Source: Plasmodiophora brassicae (taxonomy: Eukaryota; Endomyxa; Phytomyxea; Plasmodiophorida; Plasmodiophoridae). Taken from it: a stretch of DNA of 64,000 nt. Numbering within the stretch: the stretch's first letter is position 1; the number at the start of each line of letters is the position of its first letter. The position numbers were made by a program, and so were the translations under genes. The DNA lies in the NCBI GenBank assembly GCA_039704465.1, contig JASFAU010000007.1:1116001-1180000 (forward strand), given 5' to 3'. Under the pieces are notes generated by a model. The model was not told the DNA's origin and did no database searches. It worked only from the letters and a program-made list of their open reading frames with translations. Below, piece by piece: positions 1 through 9,367 of the stretch.

Positions 1-1
1 T

Positions 2-1849
2 CGCGGCGCAGCTGCCAAGGCATGTCGAGCCAAGGTATCCGCCCCGATCGACCCAGCCCGTCTACCACGACCCGACCTGTCGAAGCTGAAAGCGACCGAC
101 ATTCCCGTACCCAACTCAATGGCCGATGCCCTCTCATCACCTTTCGCTGGCCACTGGTGGGACGCCGCCGTCACCCAGATGGCAACACTGGACGCCAAGG
201 ACACGTTCGGCCCGCTAATCGACCTGCCGAAAAGTAAGATCGCTGTTGGCGCCAAGTGGGTGTTCCGAGTGAAGTCCTCGCTCAGTGGCAACGGTGGCAT
301 CCGCAAGTTCACCGCCCGACTCTGTGCTCAGGGCTTCCGACAACGCCCCGGCATCGACTTCGACGATACGTTCGCGCCGACCGCCCGTGCCACTGCGTTC
401 CTCGTTATCCTAGCGCTCGCGGCGCAGCACGGCCTGCATCTTCGCCAGGTCGACTGGGTGGCCGCATACCTGAACGCCGACATGCTCCATGATGTTTACA
501 TTCGTCAGCCGGATGGCTTCACCGATCATCACGTCCCGTACCGAGTTCGTCAACTGCAAAAGGCCCTTTATGGAACGAAACAAGGCGCCGAACGTTGGTA
601 CAAGACGCTTCGGGAGATGCTGTTATCACTCGGATTCGAATCGATCATCGCGGACCCCTGCGTCTTCCGGTACGATCGCGATGGAAAGTTCATGATCATG
701 TCGGTGCACACCGACGACGGTCTGCTGGCGTACAATGACGTCCCGTTCGCGGAATCCGTTCTCGAGAAGCTCTCCACGATGGCCGAGATCACCGATCAAG
801 GTGAACCGTCGACCCTGCTTGGCATGCGCATCCGACGCGAACCTGGCACCGGCGCCATCACCCTTGACCAAGCCGAGTACATCGAGAAGGTGTTGAGCGA
901 CTTCAACATGTCGCATTGTCATCCGGTCGACACGCCGCACCAGCCTGGCGTTCACCTATCAACGACAATGAGTCCACAAAGCGACCTCGACCGTGACGAA
1001 ATGGCGACCAAGCCGTACCTCAAACTTATTGGCTGCCTGACATGGCTCGCCCATCGATGCCGTCCCGACATCGCGTACATAACGAATGTACTGGCCCAAT
1101 TCTCCTCGAATCCCGGCATCCAGCATTGGCGTGCGGGGCAACGCGTTCTTAAGTACCTCGCCGGCACCATGACGCACGGCATCCGATACGAACGCCAGCC
1201 CGAAGATCGTCTGATCGCATACGCCGACGCTGATTGGGCATCCGACCCTGACACGCGACGGTCGCGCTCCGGCCACATCATCCTGCTGGCTGGCGGCCCC
1301 GTGCACTGGCAGTCACGTCGCCAAGACCTGGGCGCAGTCAAAGTTAGCTTATCGTCCACACATGCAGAGATCAAGTCGCTGTGTGCTGTTACCCGCCAGC
1401 TGGCCTGGATCCGGTCATTCCTGACCGAAATCGGCTTCGCACGCTCCAGTCCGACGATCGTATACGAGGACAATCAAGGCGCGAAGGCCTGGTCTGGCTA
1501 TCGTCGGATGGATGATCGCACGAAGGACATCGAGGTGCAGTTTCACTACACCCGGGAGGCCGTCGAGGCCAGTTTGATCGTGGTCCACAAGTGCCCGTCC
1601 GCCGAGATGGCTGCAGACTACCTCACGAAGCCCGCTCTCAGCACCTCGTATCATGCGAACCTGCTCCTGGCCGGCATCATCGACACAAGTCCCAGGCCGT
1701 GTGCTGCTGGAGGGGGCGTGTCGAACAACGTATCCACTACGACCAGCAGCACATGCCTGCAGCACGTGAACGCCGTCACGAACTCCGCGACTCCGTGCCC
1801 GCCGGCGTTGGCAACCGTTACACCGTCGGCGACTACGTCGCCACTGTAA
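2..1849 (+). CDS. Ty1/copia retrotransposon pol: reverse transcriptase and RNase H (5' partial)
   Basis: Copies a retrotransposon RNA into DNA. The frame is open from base 2, so the ATG at 119 is internal and the element continues left of the window. Counting from that Met: copia RT N-terminal block at residues 13-60 (KWVFR), KFTARLCAQGF at about 63-73, first catalytic Asp in VDWVAAYL (about 111), and the polymerase signature HTDD at 197-200, where copia usually has YVDD. RNase H is at about 365-500: YADADW near 368, STHAE with the acidic residue near 417, EDNQGAK near 450. Gag, protease and integrase are not in view. The last ~40 codons run past the polypurine tract into the LTR, so the real C-terminus is set by where the LTR begins. 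Uninterrupted frame suggests a recent copy. Confidence 0.9.
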   Translation, partial: RGAAAKACRAKVSAPIDPARLPRPDLSKLKATDIPVPNSMADALSSPFAGHWWDAAVTQMATLDAKDTFGPLIDLPKSKIAVGAKWVFRVKSSLSGNGGIRKFTARLCAQGFRQRPGIDFDDTFAPTARATAFLVILALAAQHGLHLRQVDWVAAYLNADMLHDVYIRQPDGFTDHHVPYRVRQLQKALYGTKQGAERWYKTLREMLLSLGFESIIADPCVFRYDRDGKFMIMSVHTDDGLLAYNDVPFAESVLEKLSTMAEITDQGEPSTLLGMRIRREPGTGAITLDQAEYIEKVLSDFNMSHCHPVDTPHQPGVHLSTTMSPQSDLDRDEMATKPYLKLIGCLTWLAHRCRPDIAYITNVLAQFSSNPGIQHWRAGQRVLKYLAGTMTHGIRYERQPEDRLIAYADADWASDPDTRRSRSGHIILLAGGPVHWQSRRQDLGAVKVSLSSTHAEIKSLCAVTRQLAWIRSFLTEIGFARSSPTIVYEDNQGAKAWSGYRRMDDRTKDIEVQFHYTREAVEASLIVVHKCPSAEMAADYLTKPALSTSYHANLLLAGIIDTSPRPCAAGGGVSNNVSTTTSSTCLQHVNAVTNSATPCPPALATVTPSATTSPL

Positions 1850-1929
1850 CGTCCGCCGCACACGCCGTACGTAATACATCCACTTCATTATTGTCCTTCT
1901 CAATCTACCAGTACTGTCCTTAATTCGCA
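1709..1929 (+). mobile_element. Polypurine tract and 3' LTR of the copia element (end uncertain)
   Basis: GGAGGGGGCG at 1709-1718 is a typical plus-strand primer (polypurine tract), followed at once by TGTCGAACAACG, a standard TG-type LTR start at 1719. A CA dinucleotide at 1928-1929 is a possible end, just before hAT coding sequence begins. Without the 5' LTR in view the end and target-site duplication cannot be verified. Confidence 0.55.
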
Positions 1930-1936
1930 GGAATCG

Positions 1937-3891
1937 TTGCCGTCGCCCACAGCAACTTCCCAAACACGAATGACCGACTACGTAGCCAAGATGCCTTGGG
2001 ATCGGGCCCGTCGCGAGGCCTTTGAGTTTGCACTTTGCTCTGCGGTGATATTGAAGGGCAAAGGATTCGATATTCTCGAAAGTCCTGAGTTCAAGGCCGC
2101 GTTCGAACTCTTGCCGATCAATTATCAACCACCCACTGCCGAGTACGTGTCGAACGTGCACTTGCCATTGTTATATGAGGACGTCATGTGTCGTACCATG
2201 CGTATAATTACGCAATCGGAAGCAGTCGCTCTCACAACGGATGGCTGGTCCAACTCGAAACATCAATCGCTGCACAATATGATGGTAGCGTGTCTCGCCC
2301 GTATTATTTCAGTCGGCACAACAAGGATACCGAAAAGGCCGACGCTGACTATGTGTACGGCATGTTCTGCAGTAAGAACAACATCTGTTGTATTTCGCTT
2401 CTGCTAACGTATGAACCACAGAGGCACGTCAGGTCCTGTCCGCGGAATTTCGAAGTGCCAACCGACGCGTCCCTTGGCTATGGGGATACTTTCGGATTCG
2501 ACGAACGTGATGAGGGCTGGCAGGAGTCGAGATCCTGATGTCGTGTCTTACGGTGACCCAGTTCACTCGATTCACAACTTCTGTAAAGATTTTGCCAAGA
2601 ATCCGGTTGTCAAAGGTAGGGAAGCACTGTCGGCCTTTGGTGCGGTCGTTAGTTGCTGAATTTGCGTTCTCTCTAGGATTGATTTGTGATGTTTCTGAGC
2701 TACATTCGTTCTTTCGGCAGTCGCATCGGCCGATGGCGTTCCTCGCGACATGCATGCAAACCCATCTCAAGAAAGTCGTTCACCCGCCAAGCTTAAGCTA
2801 CACCTGGTTTGGCTTCATTGACAAACTCCTCTCAACCTGCAGCAGCTTACAGGACGTTTTTGTCGAGTATGCGTCGTATGGGCTGAAAGATTCGTCATTC
2901 GATTGTGACCTGCCACCCCGACTGAAAGCTGTCGTCACCAGTCGGCGTTTCTGGTATTCCATCAAGGCTACGTACGACCTACATTACCCGCCAGTTGGTG
3001 TACGTGAGTCGGCACCTCGAAGGGGATGTCGTTCCATGCTCCTCGACAGTCGCTTCGTTCTTGTTTATCAAGAAAGTTCTCCTGGACTACTCAACGGACC
3101 CGTCGCTCTCCGGGTTTCGTTCCGTCCTGCATTTCGATCGGTCAGAATTGGAACGCCTGATCGCATGCCTCGATCGTCGCTGGCTCCGTATCCGCCATCC
3201 GGTTCTGTACCTAGCTTTCATGCTGGATCCCTTGTTCATTTCCCTGCGGGCGGATGGTATTACACAACTTGGAGGCGAACACGTTCAGGCTGAAAGCATC
3301 CTGGCCATGCAATGGCTGCATAATTTGCGGATGAAGAACTTGGGTGTGGAAGACGGCGATGGAACCTGGCAACGCTTAGTCAACTACTCCGACTTTCTTG
3401 TGACCGGCATGGAGAACTCGCTGGTTCGGGCGAATGCTGTTATGCATCCCAAGGTCGCTTGGGGTTTATTCCAGGCATTTTGGCGCGATCTTGCCAAATT
3501 GATCGCCATTCCCGTGTTCACTCTCGTGGCGTCATCCAATGGAGGAGAGCGGAACTTCAAAGTTATGGCGCGCATTGAAAGTCAAGAACGGAACAACTTC
3601 AATCCCGTAAAGGCCGACAAGCAGGTTGCCTGTGTCTACAATAACGTGCAACTACGGCACGAGAAGGACCTTCCGCCCAGAGATTCAGCTTTCAGCAGGC
3701 TTCTCCAATCCATGTCGGGAGCGCGTTCTATGTTCTCTGAAGGCCATCTGTTGCAGGTCGAATTGATCATGGAGTTGCAGTCTCTACTGGCTGCAGACCC
3801 ATCTTCTGCGCCACTTCAAGACTGGAACGCTGTCGAAACAGATGCAGATGTTGCTCTACCAGATTCGGACAGTGAGCAAGATGACGAATGA
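1937..3891 (+). pseudogene. hAT-superfamily transposase, frameshifted, two introns still recognisable
   Basis: DNA-cut-and-paste transposase of the hAT/DUF659 kind. Seen in order: N-terminal hAT block with TTDGWSNSKHQ (about 2236-2270), SDSTNVMRAGR in the catalytic core (about 2487-2520), FFRQSHRPMAFL (about 2710-2745), and the C-terminal dimerisation block PVFTLVASSNGGERNFK near 3505-3565. The coding sense jumps frame near 2290, between 2425 and 2475, and near 2990, and no splice sites explain these jumps, so I call it broken. Two introns are clean: 2372-2421 (GTAAG...ACAG, with a CTAAC branch-like site) and 2616-2676 (GTAGG...CTAG, phase preserved). An N-terminal BED finger, common in the family, is absent, perhaps removed when the copia element landed immediately upstream. 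Confidence 0.75.
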
Positions 3892-3926
3892 TTGATGTAC
3901 TACCTTTTGCCATATATGTTTCGTGG

Positions 3927-3990
3927 TTATGACGCCTTATGACGCCTATGACGCCTTATGACGCCTTTATGACGTCATGACGTCATAAAA
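3927..3990. repeat. Short tandem array of ATGACGCCTT ending in two TGACGTCA palindromes
   Basis: Four imperfect copies of (TT)ATGACGCC run into TTATGACGTCATGACGTCATAA. The last part holds two overlapping 8-bp palindromes identical to a CRE/ATF site. It lies just 3' of the hAT transposase frame, where a hAT element would carry its subterminal repeats. Confidence 0.7.
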
Positions 3991-4121
3991 TTTGGCCTCG
4001 GAGGTATGACAGGGCCATGCGGTATCGACAGATGGCGCGGCTGACAGCGAGGCGGTGGCTCTAGCCGCTTTGAAAATATGGGTCAACTTGGAGCTACTCG
4101 CCCAATGCCTCGTATTGCGTG

Positions 4122-4364
4122 ACCAAGGAAGACAAGGCGATGTTCAAGTCGGGAAATCACAAGTCAGGGACGCTACTTGGCTGGTGGAAGGCCAAGGCGT
4201 CAACTTGGCCCATCATCGCGCTCGCAGTTCGATCGGTTCTCGCCATTCCGGCGGCGAGCTCCAAGTCCGAGAACAAATTTTCTGATGCTTGCAACACGGC
4301 CACCACCAAGCGCAACGGACTGAAGCCAGCGACACAGAACATGCTCATGTGCCTGCGCTCTAAT
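4122..4364 (+). pseudogene. Second hAT transposase fragment, C-terminal dimerisation domain only
   Basis: The frame reads LLGWWKAKASTWPIIAL, then LAIPAASSKSENKFSDA, then RNGLKPATQNMLMCLRSN. This is the diagnostic end of hAT transposases (WW...P..A..A+..LAIPA.SS.SE..FS.A......R..L.P). There is no in-frame ATG and nothing of the N-terminal or catalytic core, so it is a remnant. It differs from the hAT element at 1937-3891 and therefore comes from another lineage. It stops where the LTR-like sequence starts (about 4363). Confidence 0.75.
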
Positions 4365-4409
4365 GTCGGACCTGCAGTACACGTGACCTGGTCACGTGAC
4401 GTCGCACGC

Positions 4410-4770
4410 CCTGTGACCTACTGTCCTGGCAGCTGCCCCCGCTGCCCACGATTCTCATTACACTTTGTGTAGCCTCACGTACACACGTTTGTGCCTCATT
4501 CGACGGTTGGTCACTACATGTTTTACGTGAAGACCCTGAGTACCGCCATGGAAGAGGACCCGGCCGGTCCAAGACCCTGCACCATCGGCGGCGCCACCCC
4601 GGGAGCAGGATCTTGGACCGGGTCCTCTTCCGTGGTGGTACTCAGGGTCTTCACGTAAAAATGTGGTGACCAACCGTCGAATGAGGCACAAACGTGTGTA
4701 CGTGAGGCTACACAAAGTGTAATGAGAATCGTGGGCAGCGGGGGCAGCTGCCAGGACAGTAGGTCACAGG
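4410..4770. repeat. 361-bp near-perfect palindrome built from two inverted LTR-like arms
   Basis: The arm from 4410 (CCTGTGACCTACTGTCCTGG) reads as the reverse complement of the arm ending at 4770. Both contain CAGCTGCCCCCGCTGCCCAC, the CATTCGACGGTTGGTCAC stretch and ACGTGAAGACCCTGAGTACC, and they differ at a few positions over roughly 170 bp each. The centre is about 4590. A third, direct copy of the outer arm sequence is the LTR at 5560-5714, so the palindrome is two LTR-proximal ends joined head to head. The LTR similarity on the left extends back to about 4363. Confidence 0.85.
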
Positions 4771-4771
4771 G

Positions 4772-5431
4772 AAGAAGCTGCTGAACGCCGAGGACGCGAA
4801 CTGGGACCGTTACGTGCCGGCCGCGCAACTGTTCTTCAACCTTAAGGTCGCGGACAAGCATGCGTCCCAACCGTTCACGATCATGCACACGCGACCATGC
4901 AACCTGTTCGGCGATTTCATGGATATGCCGGTGGCTGACATCTCCTACAGCGACGTTCGCCGGAGCGTTCAGTGGGCGCAAGAGGTCATTTTCCCGGCAA
5001 TACGCGACCGTCACGCGTCGCACGCATCGGCAGCCATCGCGGCGTTCGCCCGGCGTCACCGTATTCTCAAGAGTGATACGTTTCCCGTAGGATCTATGAT
5101 CATGGTCCGAGACCACACGCGCTCCACCAAGATCGAGCCGTACTACGTCGGCCCCTTTAATGTACTTCGTCGCACCCGCGGCGGAACGTATGTACTGCTT
5201 GGCTCCAACAGTCAGGCCTTTCCCCGTAATCCTCCACCGTCCTACCTCAAACTGGCATCCATCCCACCGGAACTCGATCCAGACACGTGCCTCGTCGACC
5301 GGATCTTGGATTACAAGGGACCTCAGCACGCGCGCCGTTACCTCGTTCAGCGGCGCGGTTACGACGCTTCTCACAATTCCTGGGAACCCGCGTCCAACTT
5401 TATCTCCACGGCCCCCATCCAGTATATATAG
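4772..5431 (+). pseudogene. Ty3/gypsy chromovirus integrase C-terminus plus chromodomain (5' truncated)
   Basis: The frame is open directly from the palindrome boundary at 4772 to a stop at 5431. It contains an integrase C-terminal segment (VGSMIMVRD...KIEPYYVGPFNVLRRTRGGTYVL at about 5092-5200) and then a chromodomain-like end (VDRILDYKGPQHARRYLV...GYDASHNSWEPASNF at about 5298-5400). Chromovirus integrases use this chromodomain to direct insertion. Gag, protease, RT, RNase H and the integrase catalytic core are all missing, so the element is a remnant, presumably cut when the palindrome formed. Its PPT and LTR follow at 5550. Confidence 0.8.
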
Positions 5432-5550
5432 TACTGGTGCACGCGCAACGCCACAGCTCAAGTCACCCGATCCAGCAAAGACACACGCCCAGGCCCATTG
5501 GCTTCATCCTCCGATCTCAGGTCCTCCTCTTCATCGCCGTCTCCGCCGTC

Positions 5551-5714
5551 TGGAGGGGAGTGATATCGGACCTGTACACGTGACCTGGTCACGTCATGAC
5601 GTCGCACGCCCTGTGACCTACTGTCCTGGCAGCTGCCCCCGCTGCCCACGATTCTCATTACACTTTCACGTACACACGTTTGTGCCTCATTCGACGGTTG
5701 GTCACCACATCTAA
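5551..5714 (+). mobile_element. Polypurine tract and 3' LTR of the gypsy remnant
   Basis: GGAGGGGAG (about 5551-5559) is followed by TGATATCGGACC, a TG-type LTR start. The unit ends near CTAACA at 5714, giving TG...CA of about 155 bp. The same sequence occurs at about 4363-4522 (direct) and inverted at about 4660-4770. Near the start lies the palindrome CACGTGACCTGGTCACGT. Confidence 0.65.
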
Positions 5715-5739
5715 CAGGGATCTCAAATAAAGCATCTAA

Positions 5740-5945
5740 CTTTGATCGGCCGGCCGGGTGTGGCCACGAAACTGGATCGTCGGGCCGTGTGCATCGGGTA
5801 TGGGCTGGTAATTCCCTGCCGCGGGTCGGATCGGGTGTGGGTATGATGTTTTACATCCGACCGGTCGGGTACGGGTGCGGGTGGGGTTGTCCTCGCGGCG
5901 GCCGGGTACGGGTGTGGGTACATGCCTAAAACCCGATGTCATGCA
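5740..5945. repeat. GGGT-rich degenerate array, hAT-subterminal-like
   Basis: Repeated words of the form CGGGT(A/G)(C/T)GGGT occur across this stretch, for example GGGTACGGGTGCGGGTGGGG and GGGTACGGGTGTGGGTAC, with CCGACCGGTCGGGT as a reverse-facing copy. Such arrays are known near the ends of many hAT elements. Together with the two hAT fragments nearby this is the likeliest origin. Unit length is irregular, so it is not a telomere. Confidence 0.45.
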
Positions 5946-7873
5946 CTGCCATGTGGTCTCGCGACCCCACCCCAGGATCACTCGTGTTCCGAACTTCGAT
6001 ACATCACGTCCCACGCACGCTCTCTGCATCGCCGTAGCGTTCGTGTGTTCCACTTCACCTAGCGTCCTACGTCTCAAGCCAGTACAAGACAGTTGCAAGC
6101 ACAGCAAGTACTAAAATGGGACAGTGTTACAAACGGTACTTCCGCAGTATAGCCATATGGGTCACCAGTAGCAGGCATTGGACGATCGCCGATAACCAAA
6201 TGAGTTGGATTGAAGCGAACAACAGGTCCTGTTCGTTTAACCGCGGTACCGCAGGGATACCTGCTTGCCCTGCTTCTTACGGTGCTTCTTTTTCGCCCTA
6301 CCCAGTCCCATCCAGTTCATCAGTATACAGACGACATGCGTTCGAGCGCATGCACCGTCTTACAGCTTGCCCTTCTTGTTGAGGTGCGGCTTCTGTTGTC
6401 CATCGCCGTCCGCACCGGTCGACGTCGTGGTCAGGTGCGCGCGCATCGATGGCGCCGTGCTGGCGGCAGGTCGGGGCAGTACCGGCGCATCAGCAACATG
6501 GACGACCGATAGGAACCGGCGGGCGAAGCGCCACACGAGCGACATGACGAACCAGCAGCGACGACGCGATGCCGTGTGCAGGCGGCACCCTGAATGGTGC
6601 GGGGCGCGCGCGCGGTCGCCCCATCGCGCGGCGCCACGCACAACACGACGACGTACAGCCAGACGGGGCCCGGCCCCCCTGCTGATACCGATGGAGATCG
6701 TATACATACACCATACTAGAGATACGTCTTGCATATGTATGCCCGTGCACTGCAGGACAAAGCGCTGATCGATTCTCCCATACAAACCCAGCTGACCTCC
6801 CCGATCACCTGCCGGCCGGCCTGCTGTACGTGCTGCTGACTATTGTGTTTAGTAGCGATGATCAGGCGCGCGGCAGGTCCACGTGATCTGGGCGGCTCGG
6901 CCAGCGTATCAGGTAGGGTGCTCGCGCGCCTAAACGACGCCCTCGGGCAGCCCACGTGATCCTGCATGTTATCGTCGCCGACTGTCGATGGTGGCCGCGC
7001 CGCTCCTGACGTCGTCGTCCGAATCGCCGACGACGCTGTACGCCGCACTGCAGTCGCCCGTCCCCACGCTGACCGTATCGTTGTCGTCTGCGGTGGCCAT
7101 ACGGCCGTGTCGACCGGTAATCGTAGTGAGACCGGTGAGCTGGTCAGCGGCAGCGCGCGTGCTTGCCAGCGATATCGACGTCGCGGTCTGGTTCGTCTCG
7201 GATACGGTCGTCGCCCAGTCATCGTGGTCAACAGGGACACACGACGTCCATGTTGTTCGGGCAGCAATATTGGCGCGCGCCCAGGCCGGGTGGGGATACG
7301 GTCGCCTGCTCCGGCTGCTGGCCCAGACTGCTGCTGCTGTGGCGCCATATCGCATTGGGCCAGGGTCGGCGATCGTTGCCATGTGGATGATCTGCGGCTG
7401 GCGGCGACGGCGCCGGTGCTGCCTGGCGATAGTGGCGACGACAACGGCCAGCGGCGGCGCCCTGGATTTGACGCCGTCAACGACCTTCATCGGCAGGCGG
7501 GTGTGTGCTTCGGCCGACGTGTGGATGTGGTGAATGGCGAGCCCGCCGCCGTGATCTGGGCCCAACCGGACGCCTACGTCGACTGACGTGCCGGGCGCCT
7601 ACCCCCTAGTCGTACTGCCTAATACTAGCGGCCGTACGTCGTAGTGCCCCGTCGATCGTCATAAGTCACTGGAGTGCTCACTGGGTCGAGACTGGGCTGT
7701 GAGTCAGCCCAGTCGACCGACCTGCTGCGACTCGCGACCTGGCACCACCGGGTGCCCACCCGTCCCTGTGCCAACTTGCCGTACAACGTTCCTCAATAGA
7801 CATCGCACCCGACTGTATCGTGTCAACCCGGGGGGATATCGGTGTGCCACGCATGGATGCACCGCCATTCGTA
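5946..7873. other. About 1.9 kb with no supportable gene
   Basis: Several overlapping frames on both strands stay open for 150-250 codons between 6716 and 7586, as expected in GC-rich DNA. None shows a recognisable domain, and no frame stands out by composition. A minus-strand frame ending near 6969 (Met at about 7487) has a serine/threonine/aspartate-rich end and is the most protein-like, but I would not call it a gene. The segment separates the transposon block from the gene-dense part. Confidence 0.5.
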
Positions 7874-9256
7874 TCACAGGCACTCGTTGGCGACCCGTCG
7901 GGCCTTGTACAAGGCCTGGGCGCGCCCGTGTAGGAACTTGACCGGGATGTGCTCCTGGCGACGCTGCCGCACCTGCTGCCCGTACCGATCGACAAGTCGC
8001 CATATACGGCCGGCTATAGGACCGGCCATCCTCCGGTCCAGGTGCAGGCGAGCGACGAGGCATTCGGCCAGCTGCAGCGGGTAGTCGCCAGTGCCGACGA
8101 CAATGGTGGCCGGCGGGTGCCCGTCCTCCACCACACGGTCCAACGACGTGACCCTGCTTGTCGTCGGGTCGTCGTCGGCGGCGGCGTCCGTCGTGGCAGC
8201 GGCGAGTACATCAATGGTCAGTTCAGAGGGCGGGTACCGATTCAGCAGGCTGCCGTGTCGTATGGGACCACGCACGTTGACCTTGTCTGGGGCGGCGCTG
8301 GCACCCCTCCTGATCAGATCGCACCAGGGCCCCCCGGTATGACCATCGGCCAGTCGCCAGCGATGCGCTTCGCCGGCGATGCCAATCACGACCGGTGACT
8401 GGCTATGCAGGAGCAGGCGGCCAACCTCTGCATGGCCAATGATGATGGCGTCCGGGTCCTTGGCCTCGCACCACATCACCATGTCGTCGAACGCGTACAC
8501 GATCAGGTCGCCATTCGCACCGTGGAACGTTGCCGCCATTCGAAATCGTCGACGGCGGCTGGCGCCAAGCAGGCTCGGGCCGTACTGGACGGCGTTCTGG
8601 ACGGACAGCAGGACGGCCTTCCTGAGCAGATCCTGCAGGTGGGGGCGTCCCCGGCGTCCCATCTGCCACAGCAGGTGGGCGAACTTGCCATGCACGGCCG
8701 GTACGCCACGGGAGCAGCGCTCCAGATCGGCAACCATCGTCAGCGGCAGGACTAGGGCACTGGCCAGGTCGACGGGGCTGTCCGCCTGCAAACCGACCCG
8801 ATGACGCTGATCCCCTGGTGCCACCGTGGCCAGGTGCCGAGCGGCCTGGACGTCCCCCAATCCGTGTCGGTATAGGTTCACGGTGGCATCGCGTCGGACG
8901 GCGTCCAGGGCGTCCAAGACGCCCGGGGCATCCTGCTGCCAGCGCAATGTGCCCTCGACGATACCGTCCAGATGGTCGGCCATCAGCGGGGCGACCTGGT
9001 CGGGCGGCAACCCGCCCTGCAACCTGTTCAGGTAACGGCGCCGGCTATGGATCAGGGAGCGGAACGTGGCCAGGCGGACGCCCGCCGACGTTGCACGCAG
9101 GGTCCGACGCAGGCTGCGACACTGACGCAGCAACGGGACGATGACATCTTGAGTGACACGCTCCAGGTGACCCTGACAGATCGCCTCCAACTGCAGCAGG
9201 CGCCCCAATGCGGGACCGTAAGCGGGCATGACGCGCCCATCGTCATCGTTGCTCAT
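7874..9256 (-). CDS. RhoGEF-like protein (DH-PH type), tentative
   Basis: Likely guanine-nucleotide exchange factor for a Rho/Rac GTPase. The start is taken at the ATG at 9256 (MSNDDDGRVMPAY); the frame stays open upstream, but that part is low-complexity and lies in the divergent promoter. About 460 residues. Residues ~10-215 look like a Dbl-homology helical bundle: LLQLEAICQGHLERVTQDVI near the start resembles the first conserved DH helix, and LASALVLPLTMVADLERCSR sits where DH domains have their L..PVQR helix. A pleckstrin-like segment follows (about 235-340) with GDLIVYAFDDMVMWCEAK. The family match is by pattern only; key DH residues are not unambiguous. No intron is needed. Confidence 0.45.
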   Translation of the reverse strand: MSNDDDGRVMPAYGPALGRLLQLEAICQGHLERVTQDVIVPLLRQCRSLRRTLRATSAGVRLATFRSLIHSRRRYLNRLQGGLPPDQVAPLMADHLDGIVEGTLRWQQDAPGVLDALDAVRRDATVNLYRHGLGDVQAARHLATVAPGDQRHRVGLQADSPVDLASALVLPLTMVADLERCSRGVPAVHGKFAHLLWQMGRRGRPHLQDLLRKAVLLSVQNAVQYGPSLLGASRRRRFRMAATFHGANGDLIVYAFDDMVMWCEAKDPDAIIIGHAEVGRLLLHSQSPVVIGIAGEAHRWRLADGHTGGPWCDLIRRGASAAPDKVNVRGPIRHGSLLNRYPPSELTIDVLAAATTDAAADDDPTTSRVTSLDRVVEDGHPPATIVVGTGDYPLQLAECLVARLHLDRRMAGPIAGRIWRLVDRYGQQVRQRRQEHIPVKFLHGRAQALYKARRVANECL

Positions 9257-9367
9257 CTCGATGCCGACAGCGAGGCGTACCTGTACGCTCAGGCAGGCGA
9301 GCAGAAATCTCTGCTGCCACCCAGATACGTGTCGGGGTGGGAATATCTGCACAGACGTCGATATTCG

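Noticed and set aside
1415..2161. 248-codon minus frame over the copia and hAT junction
   Set aside because: Crosses an LTR boundary and two unrelated elements; no domain.
5750..5935. GGGT-rich tract as an interstitial telomere
   Set aside because: Unit length is irregular and the orientation changes; transposon subterminal repeats explain it better.
6716..7586. Overlapping 181-254 codon frames on both strands
   Set aside because: Three mutually overlapping frames, none with domain or consistent composition; treated as chance open frames.
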